From contig NW_027417077.1 in NCBI RefSeq assembly GCF_009905375.1, positions 62,001-126,000 on the forward strand: a stretch of 64,000 nucleotides of DNA, given 5' to 3'. Shown piece by piece: positions 10,407 through 21,733 of the stretch (positions within the stretch are counted from its first letter, which is position 1; each line of letters starts with the position of its first letter). This stretch comes from Apium graveolens. Taxonomy: Eukaryota; Streptophyta; Magnoliopsida; Apiales; Apiaceae. The notes below the pieces were generated by a model. That model searched no databases, was not told where the DNA came from, and saw nothing but the letters and a program-made list of their open reading frames with translations. Both the position numbers and the translations under genes were made by a program.

Positions 10407-13400
10407 TCATCTGATCTCTCTGATGTCAGGAGTTGTTCTGAGATAGTTCTTCAACAAACATTTCTCAGCATATCTGAGTTCATCAATCATTCTCCTTTTG
10501 GCATCTTTAAGCTCTGCAGTATCTTCACCAGTTTGAAAGATTGCAGCTCTGAGATCATTGATCTTTGCTTTTCTCAACTCCTGATCTAGTCTTATGACAT
10601 AGGCTTTGTCAGACTCCAGATTGAATTCAAGTCCCTTAATACCAAGATATGTTCTGATCTATGCAGTATTAGGTTTCATATCAACAATATCACCTTTGTG
10701 ATCTCTGTACTTTGGAACATATGTGCTGTCAGACTTAACAGAATAAAGCCTTTTCTGTCTTTGAATCTGTTCTTTTAAGTAGTTTGCAGCAGTTCCTGTT
10801 ATTCTGTCATCCACTTGAAGTAAGAAAAGTACATGCTCCAATTCTTCAAAATACTTCAATGGAATGGAATTTTGTCTTATATGATAAACCCTACCATCTG
10901 TCATGAAATACAACATGATGTATTCTTTCAAGTAGGTATGGTAAACCATCTGTACAGATTCCAGTTGATTCAATCTCTCAGGAGTTGCCCCAATACCTGG
11001 TTCACTCAAGGAAGTTGGATCATTGGTAGTGTTATGTATTCTTCTTTCATCAGCACTTCCCAATCCAGTCTTATCTCTAGCTTCCTTTCCAGTAACTACT
11101 CTTACTTCAAAACCACTTGCAGTAGTCTTCAAAGGTTGAGTTTGTTTTGCTTTTGTGAATCCTGGTAGGTGTGTCTTTGGTCTATCTTCTGATATCAAGT
11201 TAACTTGAGCTATGTCAGAGGTTACTTGCTTCTTCTGAATATCAGAACTTACAATTTCTTGACTCTAAACAACTTGAGCCATGTCAGAGGTTGTTTTAAG
11301 AACTTTTCTTAAAGTCAGAGCAAGATCATCCTTTTCATCAGTAATTTCTTCATCCTCAGGAGGCACATAAACCTTGATAGGTTCACCAACTTTTTCTTTA
11401 CCCTTGGATCTTGGATCTATCTGCGGTTGTGATCTAGCCAATGTTGCTTCAGTAAGTGTTCTTTCTTTGATCACAATGCCTTTGAGTTTTGGAAGTGGCT
11501 TTTTACCAGAAGCTTCATATTTAGATGTGACTTTCTCTGATTTAAGCCTGGCTTCTTCTTTCATTAAACTCTCCAAGTCCATTCCTGGATTTTCCTGAAG
11601 AAATAACTGTCTTGACATTTCCTCATCAAGATCTAAAAGTTCATCAGAACTTATCCTTTTACCAGTAGCAGAACTTATTCTCTTCCCAGTATCAGAACTT
11701 GTCCTGTGACTAGCTTGTCTTGATATGAATCCTCTACCTTTACTATGACCTCTACCCATTCCAGAGTTTCCTTGATCATCTTTTTCATTATCCTTTCCTG
11801 TTAGTGTCTTGTCAGTCTTGCATTTGGACTTAATTACTTTCTCCCCCTTTTTGGCATCAGCAGGTAGTAGAAGAGAGATAAGCAATTCCACTGAGGATTG
11901 AATTTCAATTAGTTGTGATTGCTGAGAAGCTTGATTTTTCAGAATTTCATCAATCTGAGCTTGTTGATGATCTTGAGTCTTCTCAATATAAGCAATCTTG
12001 TCAATGGTAGGTTGGAAGAACTTTTTCTTATCAATTTTCCAAACTTGTTCCTGTTTAATAAAGTTCTCCTGAATCTTGTGTAGCTCTGCATGAGTAGTTG
12101 AATGAAGACCTTGTAGATGTTTAGTACTCAATGCAGTGACTCTAAGCTGGGTTTTGAAATCATCAGAATGTAACATTTTATCAGCTTTAGTCAAGTGCTC
12201 AGCAAGATGCTTTTCAGTTGGAACACATGAAACTGAGTTACATTCCTTAGTCCACTCCTGAACTGTAGGAGTTTCACTCCAAGGTACTGGTGCTTCTCCG
12301 GTAACAAACTTCTTAACCAGTTCAGACTATAGAATAGTCTGTTGAGGAGCATGTCCTGAAGGGCCTGCTGTATCAGCATCTGCAGTTGGAGCAGCATCAC
12401 CAGTATCTCCAGCATTTGCAGCATCAGAACTTAAAGAATCAGTATCTTCTGATAAGACAACAGTGTGAGTAGCAATAGAGGCTTCAGCATCCTCTAATTG
12501 CTGATCTTGTTCTAAGTTCTGATCAACAGCCAAATCCTGATGCTCATCTAAAGTCTGATCATCATCATCATGATTCAGAGAAGATGGTGTTGATAACTCT
12601 GGAGTTTGAACAGCATCAGGAACAGGTGTTGTAGAAGGATTAGTTGCTGGTGGAGCTTCTAAGAAAAGTATTTCAGGCACAACCAGGTTCTGAATATCAA
12701 TTTCAGCACTTAGGCCTGGATCAACAGGAGAGACAGACTTTTGAACAGGAGACACAGATGGTGTGTTGGCCTTTTCAGTAGCAGCTTCCTTAGATGGAGT
12801 TGATGGCGAAGAAGTGACTAGAGCAAATTCCTTGTCTTATGAGATCAGAGATTCCTGATCCCCTTCCTTAGCTGCTTCCTCTTCATCATCTGAAACTGGC
12901 CTTTTTGCCCACTGTTTCTGGTATCTCTTTGTTGATTTGGATTCCTTGGGAGTTTTAGGGACTGTCATTCTTCTAAGCCTTTTGAGAAGCCTAGATCCCC
13001 CAATTCCAGAATCCTTCTGAGAAGTCTTTTTTCTCAGCTTCACCTATAACAGGTTCTGAAGAAGGAACCTGTTCCTATGTATCAGATTCATCTCTCAAGG
13101 CAATCCTCCTTCTCTTTTGAGGTGTTTGAGGAACAGTCTTTGTCCTCTTTGGCTTGGAGGATGAAGGCTTCACAGTAGGTGCTGAGGCTGAGGGTTGATC
13201 AGTCTGTGAAGTGGAGAGATAGGATTTGAGATATGTCCTGAGGGTAGGTTGAGTAGAATGAGTGGTAGGTGCCGAGGATATGGTTTTTGGGTGTTTATTG
13301 TTGGTTGGACATCAGAGTAAATAGATCTATAAGTACCAGGATCAGCATTTACTAGGATCTGTTTTACAGACTGAGGAATCTGTAATGGTCTAACCACTGA

Positions 13401-14135
13401 TTTCTTAGTGTCAGCATTTACCAGGTCATTAAAGTATCGTTTTGCAACTTTAAAAGGCGGGGTTGAGGAACTGACTAATTGAGGTTCATCAGTACAAAAA
13501 GTATAAATAAGTTGATAGAATCTAGTAAAATAGACAACATTCCTATCCTCTGTCATCCTATTCCCAATAAAACCAATTATACCAGTTGCAAAATCAAAAT
13601 GAGTTTGATTGATAATAGCATACCCGATGTGCTGACTCAGAATTGGGATAACATCAAAATTCGAACATTTGTTCCCAAAAGCTTTGGTGATGCAGTCGAA
13701 GAAGAAGCTCCATTCTCTTCTAATATGAGCCCGTTTCAACTGCCCAAGTTTTGCCAAACTCCTTTCATACCCCAAATTTGCCATTAACTCCTGAAGAGCT
13801 GATTCTTCTGGAATTGAAAAGGTACAATCTTCTGGGAGATGTAGAGCTTTGCGTATTGTACCAGGAGTGACTGCATAAGATGAATCACCCACTTCGAAAA
13901 CAATAATCGGAGTGCCATGTTTACCACCATCATCAAAGTGCCCAGTCCGCCAAAACGCCAGAACTTGTTGGCTCGAAAAGACTGAAGGCTGGGTCACTGC
14001 ATACCCAATCTCACTGTGTGCAAGAAGATCTTGCACAAAATGCAATTCAGATTAAACTTCAGCATGATCAAGAATTGCAGCATAGTTGTTTGGAACAAAC
14101 TTAGCTCCATCAATGATTAAATCCTTAGGTGCCAT
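10407..14135 (-). pseudogene. Downstream ORF of element A (1,243 codons, interrupted)
   Basis: Begins ATGGCACC at 14135 (MAPKDLIIDGAKFVP) and ends at a TGA at 10407-10409; the span is a multiple of three. The N-terminal domain includes EIGYAVTQP, RREWSFFFDCITKAFGNK, SNFD and YFTRFYQLIYTFC. A Ser/Pro/Lys-rich region follows, then acidic linkers, a coiled coil near 12100-11880 (QQAQIDEILKNQASQQSQL), then DAKKGEK, basic segments, and a C-terminal domain with HVLFLLQV and an INDLRAAIFQ segment. It is about 40-60% similar by eye to the array B ORF. Breaks include a TAA at about 14053, frame changes near 13170 and 12800, and a TAG at about 10659. Role unknown; no membrane segment is obvious, so an envelope function is not supported. 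Confidence 0.8.
11841..11852 (-). promoter_or_regulatory. Internal polypurine-like tract in downstream ORF of A
   Basis: Minus-strand AAAAAGGGGGAG encodes the KKGEK segment just after the coiled coil. The same tract occurs at the same place in array B unit 3 (33102-33113) and element D (61928-61939). It resembles the real tract before the LTRs. A second plus-strand primer role is a hypothesis. Confidence 0.35.
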
Positions 14136-14550
14136 GTGAAAAATTGAGATTTAAAAGTGCCTGTTAGGTGTTTGATAAAATGTCTGTATGAAAAACCAAC
14201 GTGAGAGAAAGAGAGAGTAAAAACAAGTAGAGAGAAAAAGTATGAAGGAAATAAAAGATTAAAGAAATCCTTTCTCTGTCGTACTTATACTCTGAAAAAA
14301 AATGTTACCGTTGGACACCTGTCAGACATGCAGTAATAACAGATAGTTACTGGGCGCGAGAAAACAGTAATCATTACTTGACCACTTGCCTGTTTTCAAG
14401 GAAAAACCGTTCCATTTACCTAGATATTCCATTAATCAAGGTGAAACCGTTTTAATTCAAAATTGAAACCATTCCCACTGATTTAATTATTTTTCACTGC
14501 ATCATTAATATTCTGAAAAGAAATCAAGTGAAAATGACCAAGATAAATCA
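14136..14550 (-). promoter_or_regulatory. Internal promoter before downstream ORF of A
   Basis: On the minus strand a TATAAGT box (14283-14289, context CAGAGTATAAGTACGAC) lies about 150 bp before the ATG. A pyrimidine-rich leader with CTCTCTTTCTCTC follows, and the conserved ACATTTTATCAAACAC also occurs in array B before its ATG. The family motif TCAGAACTTA occurs at about 14577-14586, just upstream of the TATA region. Confidence 0.55.
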
Positions 14551-14846
14551 TATGAGTAAGTACTGATAAAGGAAAGTCAGAACTTAAATTAAAACAGAAT
14601 TTATATGGTCATCAGAATATCAATCAGGATTTATCAATGCATTACAAAATAACTTAGAGACAAAATCTTGAAATAAAGACAGATTTCATTAATATATCAA
14701 GAGAATACATTCATGAAATGGAAATTACATCAGTACTTATACAAGATTTCCCTAAGCTACTAAACCTAACATCAACAGCTTTAGTCCTAGCTAAGAAGCC
14801 TGACAAAGCTGATGATGAAGAAAAACAGGAAGAAGACAAGATTAAA

Positions 14847-15119
14847 TCATTTCTTCTTCTTCCTACTCTCGACAAACAGAATGGCGAGTCGGATGATTCG
14901 CTCTTGCTGGCGGAGAGCTTCCAGCCTTTCCTCCTCCAATCGCTCTAGATGGCGATGGTAGTCCATATAGAAGAACAGGAGTTGGGTCAGTACCTCCTGT
15001 GGGACAGAGTCCCATATCTCCTCAGGAATGGCCGTGATGTGCCATTCCTGCTGTCAGTCGGCACAGCTTAGCTCCATATTGAAGTTTTGGTAGTTCAAAA
15101 ATATATTGTATCTGACCAT
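14847..15119 (-). pseudogene. Small ORF between pol and downstream ORF (91 codons, one stop)
   Basis: ATG at 15119 (MVRYNIFLNYQNFNMELS) and stop at 14847-14849. A TGA after residue 21 (codon 22) interrupts an otherwise open frame. The part after the stop reads EEIWDSVPQEVLTQLL, then a strongly charged helical stretch HRHLERLEEERLEALRQQER, and ends VESRKKKK. It is predicted to be mostly helical or coiled coil with a basic tail. It has its own TATA box 77 bp upstream. I see no counterpart in array B or element D. Function unknown; the composition and the preceding promoter argue that it was once a gene. Confidence 0.55.
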
Positions 15120-15210
15120 TGTGTTTTTGAAAGAAAAAGTATGAAGGTAATTTTGTGAGAAAGAGTGTGATGGGAAGGCTGATGTGAAGTGGCTGCTTAT
15201 ATAGGCAAGA
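15120..15210 (-). promoter_or_regulatory. Promoter of the small ORF
   Basis: Minus-strand TATATAAG at 15196-15203 (context CCTATATAAGCAGCC), then a CT-rich leader with CACACTCTTTCTCAC and CTTTTTCTTTC before the ATG at 15119. This is a textbook plant core promoter layout. Expression is not shown. Confidence 0.5.
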
Positions 15211-16552
15211 GAATGCCAGGAGACGTAAAAGTATTTAATGCTGACAGGTAGAATTAATTCTACCTCGTTTCCCCAGACTTGGAAAAAGAATAATATTCAT
15301 TGGAAAGTGAAAACATGGTTGAATGCGCACAAGACACAAGTAAAAGTTGATTGTTTAAGTATGAGTACCATGAATCCTAACCATAGTGACTATTAATCTT
15401 CCACTTCACATGTTCTAGTTTGTACCGAGACTGTTATCAAATTTTATCCACAGATAAGTCAAGTAAAGAATTTAGACTGTAATATCAGAACTTAGACTTA
15501 TTTCAGAACTTAACAGTCATCAGAACATAATTTCTTAACTCGAAAAAGGAATGCCTATCTAAGTAAATCCTCATACAAGTGCTAAGTTATACTCTTCAGA
15601 ACTTAATCGTCAGAATATGCAACCAGAACTTGGCCTCAGAGTTAGTACAAAATGACACAATGACTGTTTATCTAAAACAACATAGACCACCACAGTAATT
15701 TTCATCATTCAGATGGAGTGATTAGTGTGTGCATCAAGCTAAATAGCAGACAAAGAGTAAAGTCTGATTCACTTCAGTATATCTTAGAAATAAGGCATAA
15801 CTAAAATTTTGCTAAAGAGCTGTCATTATCCTGAAACCTACTGATGAATGAGTTCATGCTTGAGTCCACCTCAACTGTTTTGTGCTAATTTTATGCATCT
15901 TTTTAAATTCTATTTTACAGTGGCTCCTCAGTGTAAGTGAGTCACGACTGCTTATTAGAATTTATGCTATTATCAGAGTATTTCTCCAGTAATCATAGAG
16001 TGTGAAAAGTCACCAAGAAAATATTTTGCTTTTCTAATACATATTTACTTAATACCAGCAAAGCACTTGGGTCTTCCCTTCCACATTTTTACTCTAGATC
16101 TCAAAGGAGTACCTGATTTTATTCTTTGAACCTTTTGATTTTTCTTTTTTTAAGTGAGGTTTATCAGCACTTAGTACATTCAACAGTTTTACTAGTATCA
16201 GAACTTAACAGATGAGTAGCATTATTCTAATTTGTGACTTAGTAATAAGATAAACAAAGTAAACTCAACTAAGCTCAATTATCAGAATTTGCTAGTGTCA
16301 TAAGATTTCCACAGAAATAATTACTTCTTACATGGGATCATTTGTTTATTGAAGACTAGTAAGTCAGTATCTAGCACAGTTATCCTCATAGGATTGAATG
16401 GTTACTTAGACAGACATATCACTTATCAGAGTTTAGAAACATATATCAGACAACAGTCAGTACTTAAAAACATTTGTCAATTAATCACAGAATACACAAA
16501 GAGATTAAATTCTATAAATACTGATCATAAAGTCTGATAATACAGAACAAGA
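15211..16552 (-). other. Non-coding spacer of element A between pol and the small ORF
   Basis: No coding frame supported. It carries dispersed copies of the family motif (TCAGAACTTA and variants near 15485, 15503, 15597, 15625 and 16198). Otherwise it is AT-rich without clear structure. Confidence 0.6.
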
Positions 16553-17767
16553 CTAAGCAGATTTAGAGAAAGAACCTGAAATCATTCCAAGTTCATTTAC
16601 CAATCTTGTAAAAGTGGCTTCACACAGTGGTTTTGTGAAGATATCTGCTAGTTGTTGATCTGTTGGAACAAAGTGCAATTCCACTGTACCTTCATCCACA
16701 TGTTCCCTTATGAAGTGGTACCTGATGCTGATGTGCTTTGTCATAGAGTGTTGAACTGGATTACCTGTCATAGCAATAGCACTTTGATCATCACAGTAAA
16801 TAGGGATTTTGAAATATGTTAACCCATAATCCAGTAACTGATTCTTCATCCAAAGAATCTGTGCACAACAGCTTCCTGCAGCAATATACTCTGCTTCAGC
16901 AGTTGATATGGAAATTGACTTTTGTTTCTTGCTAAACCAAGAAACCAATCTGCCTCCAAGGAATTGGCAGCTTCCATTTGTGCTTTTCCTGTCAATTTTG
17001 CAACCTGCAAAATCTGCATCTGAGTAACCTATTAGTTTAAAATCTGATTCTCTAGGATATCACAATCCCAGATCAGTTGTTCCTTTAAGATACTTAAAGA
17101 TTCTTTTCACAGCTGTTAAGTGAGGTTCTCTTGGATCTGCTTAAAATCTTGCACAAAGACAGGTAGCATACATGATATCAGGCCTACTAGCAGTTAGATA
17201 GAGTAGATAGCCAATCATACCTCTATAGTCAGTAATATCTACTGATTTACCAGTATCCTTATCCAGTTTTGTTGCAGTGGCCATGGGAGTGGATGCACTT
17301 GAACAATCTTGCATTCCAAATTTCTTCAGCAAGTTTTTGGTGTACTTGCTTTGACAAATAAAAGCGCCTTCTTCATTCTGCTTGACTTGAAGGCCCAGAA
17401 AATAGCTAAGTTCCCCCATCATACTCATCTGATATCTTGACTGTATTAGTTTGGCAAACTTCTTGCAAAGTTTATCATTTGTAGACCCAAAAATGATATC
17501 ATCAACATAAATCTGGACCAGAAGTAAGTCCTTTCCATGGTTGAGGTAGAACAGTGTTTTGTCTATTGTTCCTCTGTTGAATCCATTTTCCAGAAAAAAC
17601 TGAGCTAAAGTCTCATACCATGCTCTAGGAGCTTGCTTAAGTCCATAAAGTGCTTTATCAAGCCTGTAGACATAATCTGGATGTTTGGAATCTACAAAGC
17701 CTGGAGGTTGTTCAACATATACCTCCTCCTCCAATTCTCCATTGAGAAAAACACTTTTCACATCCAT
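16553..17767 (-). pseudogene. pol: Element A reverse transcriptase (C-terminal part) and RNase H
   Basis: Reads on the minus strand from [20 protein letters not shown] through [12 protein letters not shown], the catalytic [19 protein letters not shown] and [13 protein letters not shown]. One stop codon replaces a sense codon at about 17139-17141. RNase H follows, with the IDRKST region, [20 protein letters not shown], and the end [17 protein letters not shown]. It ends at 16553. The frame is otherwise open, so this is the best preserved part of A. RT copies the RNA; RNase H removes the template, with the cognate PPT at 10199-10213. Confidence 0.9.
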
Positions 17768-19396
17768 TTAAAAGACAGTAAACTTTTTGTGAGCAACATA
17801 AGCCAAAAATATCCTTATGGCTTCTAACCTAGCAACTGGTGCAAATGTTTCATCATAATCAATTCCCTCCTGTTGAGAATATCCTTTTGCATTCAGCCTT
17901 GCCTTATTCCTTGTAATTATGCCATCACTGTCAGTTTTATTTCTAAATACCCACTTTGTACCAACAACAGATCTAATCTTTGGTCTTGGCACTAGGGTCC
18001 AGACTTTGTTTCTTTCAAATTCATTTAACTCTTCCTGCATTGCTTGCACCCAATCAGCATCTTGAAGAGCTTCTTCCACTTTCTTTTGCTCAGTCTGAGA
18101 AAGAAAAGAATTGTAGAGACATTCATTTGAAGTACCTGTTCTAGTTCTGACACCTGCATCAGGATTTCCAATTATCAAATCAGGTGTATGTGACTTTGTC
18201 CACTTCCTTGCAGATGGAAGGTTTTCTCTAGAACTGGATGCTCCCCCATGATCCATGCTGTCTTCATTTTCATTTTCCGATGCTCCCCCTGAAACTATGC
18301 TCTCTGAGTTGGATTCTTCAGTATTTAGATTTTCAGCACTATCAGAACTTGGCTTATCAGAACTTGACGAATCAGAACTTGAAGAGCCAGATGAATGTTC
18401 TGATGTTTCATGAGATGTGGTAGGATCTTGAATATGCTCCTCCTGCATAGGTGCATCTTCCTTTGACATAGTCACCACAGTTTCAATAGCATCAGAGTTT
18501 AATCCATCAGAATTTACAGTATCAGGACTTAGACTGTCAGGATTTTCAGTATCAGAATTTGAGTCTTCATTTTCAAATCTCAGCTGATCATGGTCATTGA
18601 AATCTTCAAGACCAGTAATCTTCTTGTCATCAAAAGAGACATTGATAGATTCCATGACTACTTTTGTTCTCAAATTATAGACTCTGAAGGCTTTTTTGGA
18701 AAGTGGATATCCAACAAAGATTCCTTCGTCAGCTTTTAAATCAAACTTGGATAGTTGTTCAGGATGAGTCTTGAGAACAAAACACTTGCATCCAAATACA
18801 AGAAAGTATTTCAGATTTGGCTTCTTTTTCTTCACCATCTCATATGGTGTTTTTCCATGCTTGTTAATGAGTGTTGCATTTTGAGTAAAACAAGCAGTCT
18901 GCACAGCTTCAGCCCAGAAATAGGTTGGAAGCTTTGCTTCTTCAAGCATTGTACGTGCAGCTTCAATGAGATTTCTATTCTTCCTTTCAACAACTCCATT
19001 TTGCTGTGGAGTTCCAGGAGCAGAAAATTCCTGCTTTATTCCATGATTTTTGCAGAACTCTTCCATTATCAAATTCTTGAACTCAGTGCCATTATCACTC
19101 CTTAAAATTTTCACAGAATCTTTGACCATTTTATCCAAATGTTTGACATGATCAATCAAGATAGATGCAGTTTCACTTTTTGTGTGCAAGAAATACACCC
19201 ATGTGTATCTGGTGAACTCATCCACTATGACCAACGCATACTTCTTATTTGCAATAGACATGACATTTACTAGACCAAATAGATCAACATGTAGTAGATG
19301 ATAAGGCTCAAGAATTGATGATTCAGTCTTGCTCTTGAATGAAGATTTTCTTTGTTTGGCCTTCTGACAGGAATTACAAAGGCCATCAGGAAGCAA
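17768..19396 (-). CDS. pol: Element A integrase core and N-terminal part of reverse transcriptase
   Basis: Open for 542 codons on the minus strand. It starts at the second zinc-binding pair ([12 protein letters not shown]), then the DDE core: [14 protein letters not shown] and [19 protein letters not shown]. The capsid-proximal linker has VFGCKCFVL and DEGIFVGY. A Ser/Asp-rich spacer follows, containing repeated SSD runs encoded by the AAGTTCTGAT motif. It ends with RT text [20 protein letters not shown] and [21 protein letters not shown] stop at 17768 (within ...KFTVF*MDVKS) separates it from the following RT segment. It is part of one polyprotein, not a separate gene. Confidence 0.88.
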   Translation of the reverse strand: MLPDGLCNSCQKAKQRKSSFKSKTESSILEPYHLLHVDLFGLVNVMSIANKKYALVIVDEFTRYTWVYFLHTKSETASILIDHVKHLDKMVKDSVKILRSDNGTEFKNLIMEEFCKNHGIKQEFSAPGTPQQNGVVERKNRNLIEAARTMLEEAKLPTYFWAEAVQTACFTQNATLINKHGKTPYEMVKKKKPNLKYFLVFGCKCFVLKTHPEQLSKFDLKADEGIFVGYPLSKKAFRVYNLRTKVVMESINVSFDDKKITGLEDFNDHDQLRFENEDSNSDTENPDSLSPDTVNSDGLNSDAIETVVTMSKEDAPMQEEHIQDPTTSHETSEHSSGSSSSDSSSSDKPSSDSAENLNTEESNSESIVSGGASENENEDSMDHGGASSSRENLPSARKWTKSHTPDLIIGNPDAGVRTRTGTSNECLYNSFLSQTEQKKVEEALQDADWVQAMQEELNEFERNKVWTLVPRPKIRSVVGTKWVFRNKTDSDGIITRNKARLNAKGYSQQEGIDYDETFAPVARLEAIRIFLAYVAHKKFTVF

Positions 19397-19763
19397 ATAC
19401 TGACTTTGGCAGTCCTCTCACAAGATTTTTCTTGTCCAGTTCATTTATATTGTTGAAATTTAAATGAGAGAGTTTTTTGTGCCAATTCCAGCTTTCTTCA
19501 ATTGATGCTCTACTCATCAGACAGATTGCAGAACCATCAGTACTTGTTGAAAGCTTAGCTTCATAAATGTTACCACGCCTGTATCCTTTCAGAACAACTT
19601 TGCCTTTAGATTTACTCACAATTTCACAGTGTTCTTCAAAGAAATCAACATGATAACCTCTGTCACAGATTTGACTTATACTCAGTAGATTGTGTTTAAG
19701 TCCTGAGACCAGAGCTACTTCTTTAATTATGACATTTCCAAGATTGATATTGCCATATCCCAA
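19386..19763 (-). pseudogene. pol: Element A protease C-terminal part and GAG-pre-integrase domain
   Basis: Reads GYGNINLGNVIIKEVALVSG and LKHNLLSISQICDRG, typical of the protease to pre-integrase transition in copia, then SWNWHKKLSHLNFNNINELD, the His pair of the integrase zinc finger. The frame shifts at about 19390 before the Cys pair, which lies in the next segment. Confidence 0.85.
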
Positions 19764-19915
19764 TGTTTTCCAATGTTGCCATCTCCATAAGAAACACTTG
19801 GGCCAGCTTTCTCCACAAAGTCTGATAGCAGGGCCTTATTTCCAGTCATATATCCTGAACATCCACTGTCCAAAACTAGAATATTTTTCCTGTTGCCCTG
19901 CAATCACAAAGACAA
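19764..19915 (-). pseudogene. pol: Element A aspartic protease active-site region
   Basis: The minus strand encodes LDSGCSGYMTG (about 19845-19877), the copia form of the D-[ST]-G protease motif, followed by SDFVEKAGPSVSYGDG. Short frame changes on both sides break the continuity with gag and with the pre-integrase part. Confidence 0.75.
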
Positions 19916-20881
19916 CTAATTATTAGTTTTAAGGACCCAGACTTGCTTGGATCCTTTGGCCTTATTAAGTTTGTTTACATTTGCAGCGGATTTAGCATCA
20001 GAGTTTATGTTAACAATTTTTTTATCAGAACTTACACTATCAGACTTTGAATCAGAATTTACACTAGAAGGAACAATGGAAACTTTCTTCAAAGAAGGTT
20101 TTATTTGATAATAATCATAGTACAAACTATGATATTCCTTACAAGTATAAATGGAATGCCATAAACTACCACAATGAAAACAAGGATTCTGTGGTTTGTA
20201 TCTAACAGACTGACTCTTAACTCCTGATTTGGAAGGTAAGGAGTTAATATTTTTATTCTTCCTGCAAAAAGAAGCCAGATGGTTAGAACTTCCACAGTTA
20301 TGACATGTTTTCCTAGGAGCATGATGAACAGGTTTATAATCATTGCTTTTATTCACACGTTCCTTTCCATTCCTATTTTTCGTAGGTGATTTTACCTTGT
20401 TTGCATTCTTAACATCTTTCAGCTTATGCTTAAGCTGCTTCTTTGTCATTAAGCCTATGTTCACTTCAGCTGTCTTTTCCTGTTTTAGTTTGTCAGAAGT
20501 TAATTCCTCTTTAACTTCTGATTTCTCATTTTCAGACTTTACAGTTACAAACTTAACAGGTTTTAACTTTGGCTTTTGCTTAACAACAGGCTTAATTTCT
20601 TCAGTTCCTTTATCATTCTTATCTTCTCCATAACCTAAGCCCTCTTTCCAGTTTCCACTACTTAGCAAATTTTGAGTTGTTTTGCCAGAGTTAGTCCAAG
20701 TCCTGATAATCTCTTTTTCCTTTTCTAACTCAGTTTTTAGAGATTCATTCATTTTTAGCACTCCATCCCTAACATAAAAAGCATCATCTCTATCCTTCTG
20801 AGTTTGATGGAACATGACTAACTCTTTTTCTAAGAAATCATTTCTTTTCTTAAAAGCAAGATTTTCAGAAGTTAATCTCAC
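19916..20881 (-). CDS. gag: Element A Gag C-terminal region with two zinc knuckles
   Basis: 321 codons open. It begins with a helical/coiled-coil part (RLTSENLAFKKRNDFLEKEL), then Lys-rich linkers with repeated SEK/KSE, then CCHC knuckles CHNCGSSNHLASFC and CFHCGSLWHSIYTC. It ends in a Ser/Asp-rich tail carrying SSD/NSD repeats encoded by the family DNA motif. It binds element RNA in the particle (family knowledge). It is part of a single gag-pol frame, separated from upstream gag by stops near 20882. Confidence 0.8.
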   Translation of the reverse strand: MRLTSENLAFKKRNDFLEKELVMFHQTQKDRDDAFYVRDGVLKMNESLKTELEKEKEIIRTWTNSGKTTQNLLSSGNWKEGLGYGEDKNDKGTEEIKPVVKQKPKLKPVKFVTVKSENEKSEVKEELTSDKLKQEKTAEVNIGLMTKKQLKHKLKDVKNANKVKSPTKNRNGKERVNKSNDYKPVHHAPRKTCHNCGSSNHLASFCRKNKNINSLPSKSGVKSQSVRYKPQNPCFHCGSLWHSIYTCKEYHSLYYDYYQIKPSLKKVSIVPSSVNSDSKSDSVSSDKKIVNINSDAKSAANVNKLNKAKGSKQVWVLKTNN

Positions 20882-21733
20882 ATGTTAAAGTTTGATCTCT
20901 ATAACTAACAAACATGGTTTTAAGATATCTTCTCAACTCATTAATATCATCAGTATGAAAAGCATAAGTAGTCTGAGGTACCTTTGTTTCAGCAGCTTCA
21001 GAACTACTCTCAGCACTTTCTTTATCAGCATTTGCTATCAATGCATAGTTCTCCTCACTTTCAGAGTTTGAGGTGTCTGTTTAGCTTTTCTGCTTTGTGA
21101 AAAGAGCCTTGCCTTTGTCACCCTTTTCCTTCTTGCAATCAGGAGATATGTGGCCTTTCTCACCACAGTTATATCATTTAACATTGGTATAATCTCCTCT
21201 GTCAGACTTTCCTCCTCTGCCTTCAGATCTTCTGAAATTCTTCTTATCAGAACTTATGCCTTTCCTGGAAAACTTCTTTCCCTTCCTGAACTTCCTGTAT
21301 GCAATCTTTGTGATTCCTTTCACCATAAGAGCACACAGCTTCATCATCTCCTCATCAGCATCAGTCTCAGGCAAGCTTTCAGAATCTGAGTCATCATTAC
21401 TTTCAAAACTTGATGACTCAGTTTCATATTTTATGAAAAGAGCTTTACCCTTGTCTTTCCTGGAAAACTTCTTTCCCTTCCTGAACTTCCTGTATGCAAT
21501 CTTTGTGATTCCTTTCACCATAAGAGCACACAGCTTCATCATCTCCTCATCAGCATCAGTCTCAGGCAAGCTTTCAGAATCTGAGTCATCATTACTTTCA
21601 AAACTTGATGACTCAGTTTCATATTTTATGAAAAGAGCTTTACCCTTGTCTTTCCTTGAGGAAGCTGCTTTGGGGATTCTTCTTCAGCCTTAAGAGCAAC
21701 TGTTCTTGACTTTCCTCCTTTTCTCTTGCTTCT
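20882..21733 (-). pseudogene. gag: Element A Gag middle region, with frame changes
   Basis: Encodes acidic and basic low-complexity text and a zinc knuckle whose first Cys codon is now TGA (K-stop-YNCGEKGHISPDC, near 21178). It includes an exact 195-bp in-frame tandem duplication (21261-21650) and a frame change near 21655-21730. Downstream text such as ESEENYALIANADKES is interrupted by a TAG-type stop near 21083. Confidence 0.75.
21261..21650 (-). repeat. 195-bp perfect tandem duplication in gag
   Basis: Copies 21261-21455 and 21456-21650 look identical. 195 bp is 65 codons, so the frame is kept. The unit encodes a Ser/Asp-rich acidic part (SSSFESNDDSDSESLPETDA) and a basic helix (RKFRKGKKFSRK). 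Perfect identity suggests it is recent relative to the LTR divergence. Confidence 0.9.

Noticed and set aside
10833..13787. Plus-strand frames opposite the downstream ORF of A
   Set aside because: Antisense shadows of the minus-strand coding sequence.
21261..21650. CRISPR-like or satellite repeat
   Set aside because: It is two in-frame copies within gag, with no spacers and no further copies.
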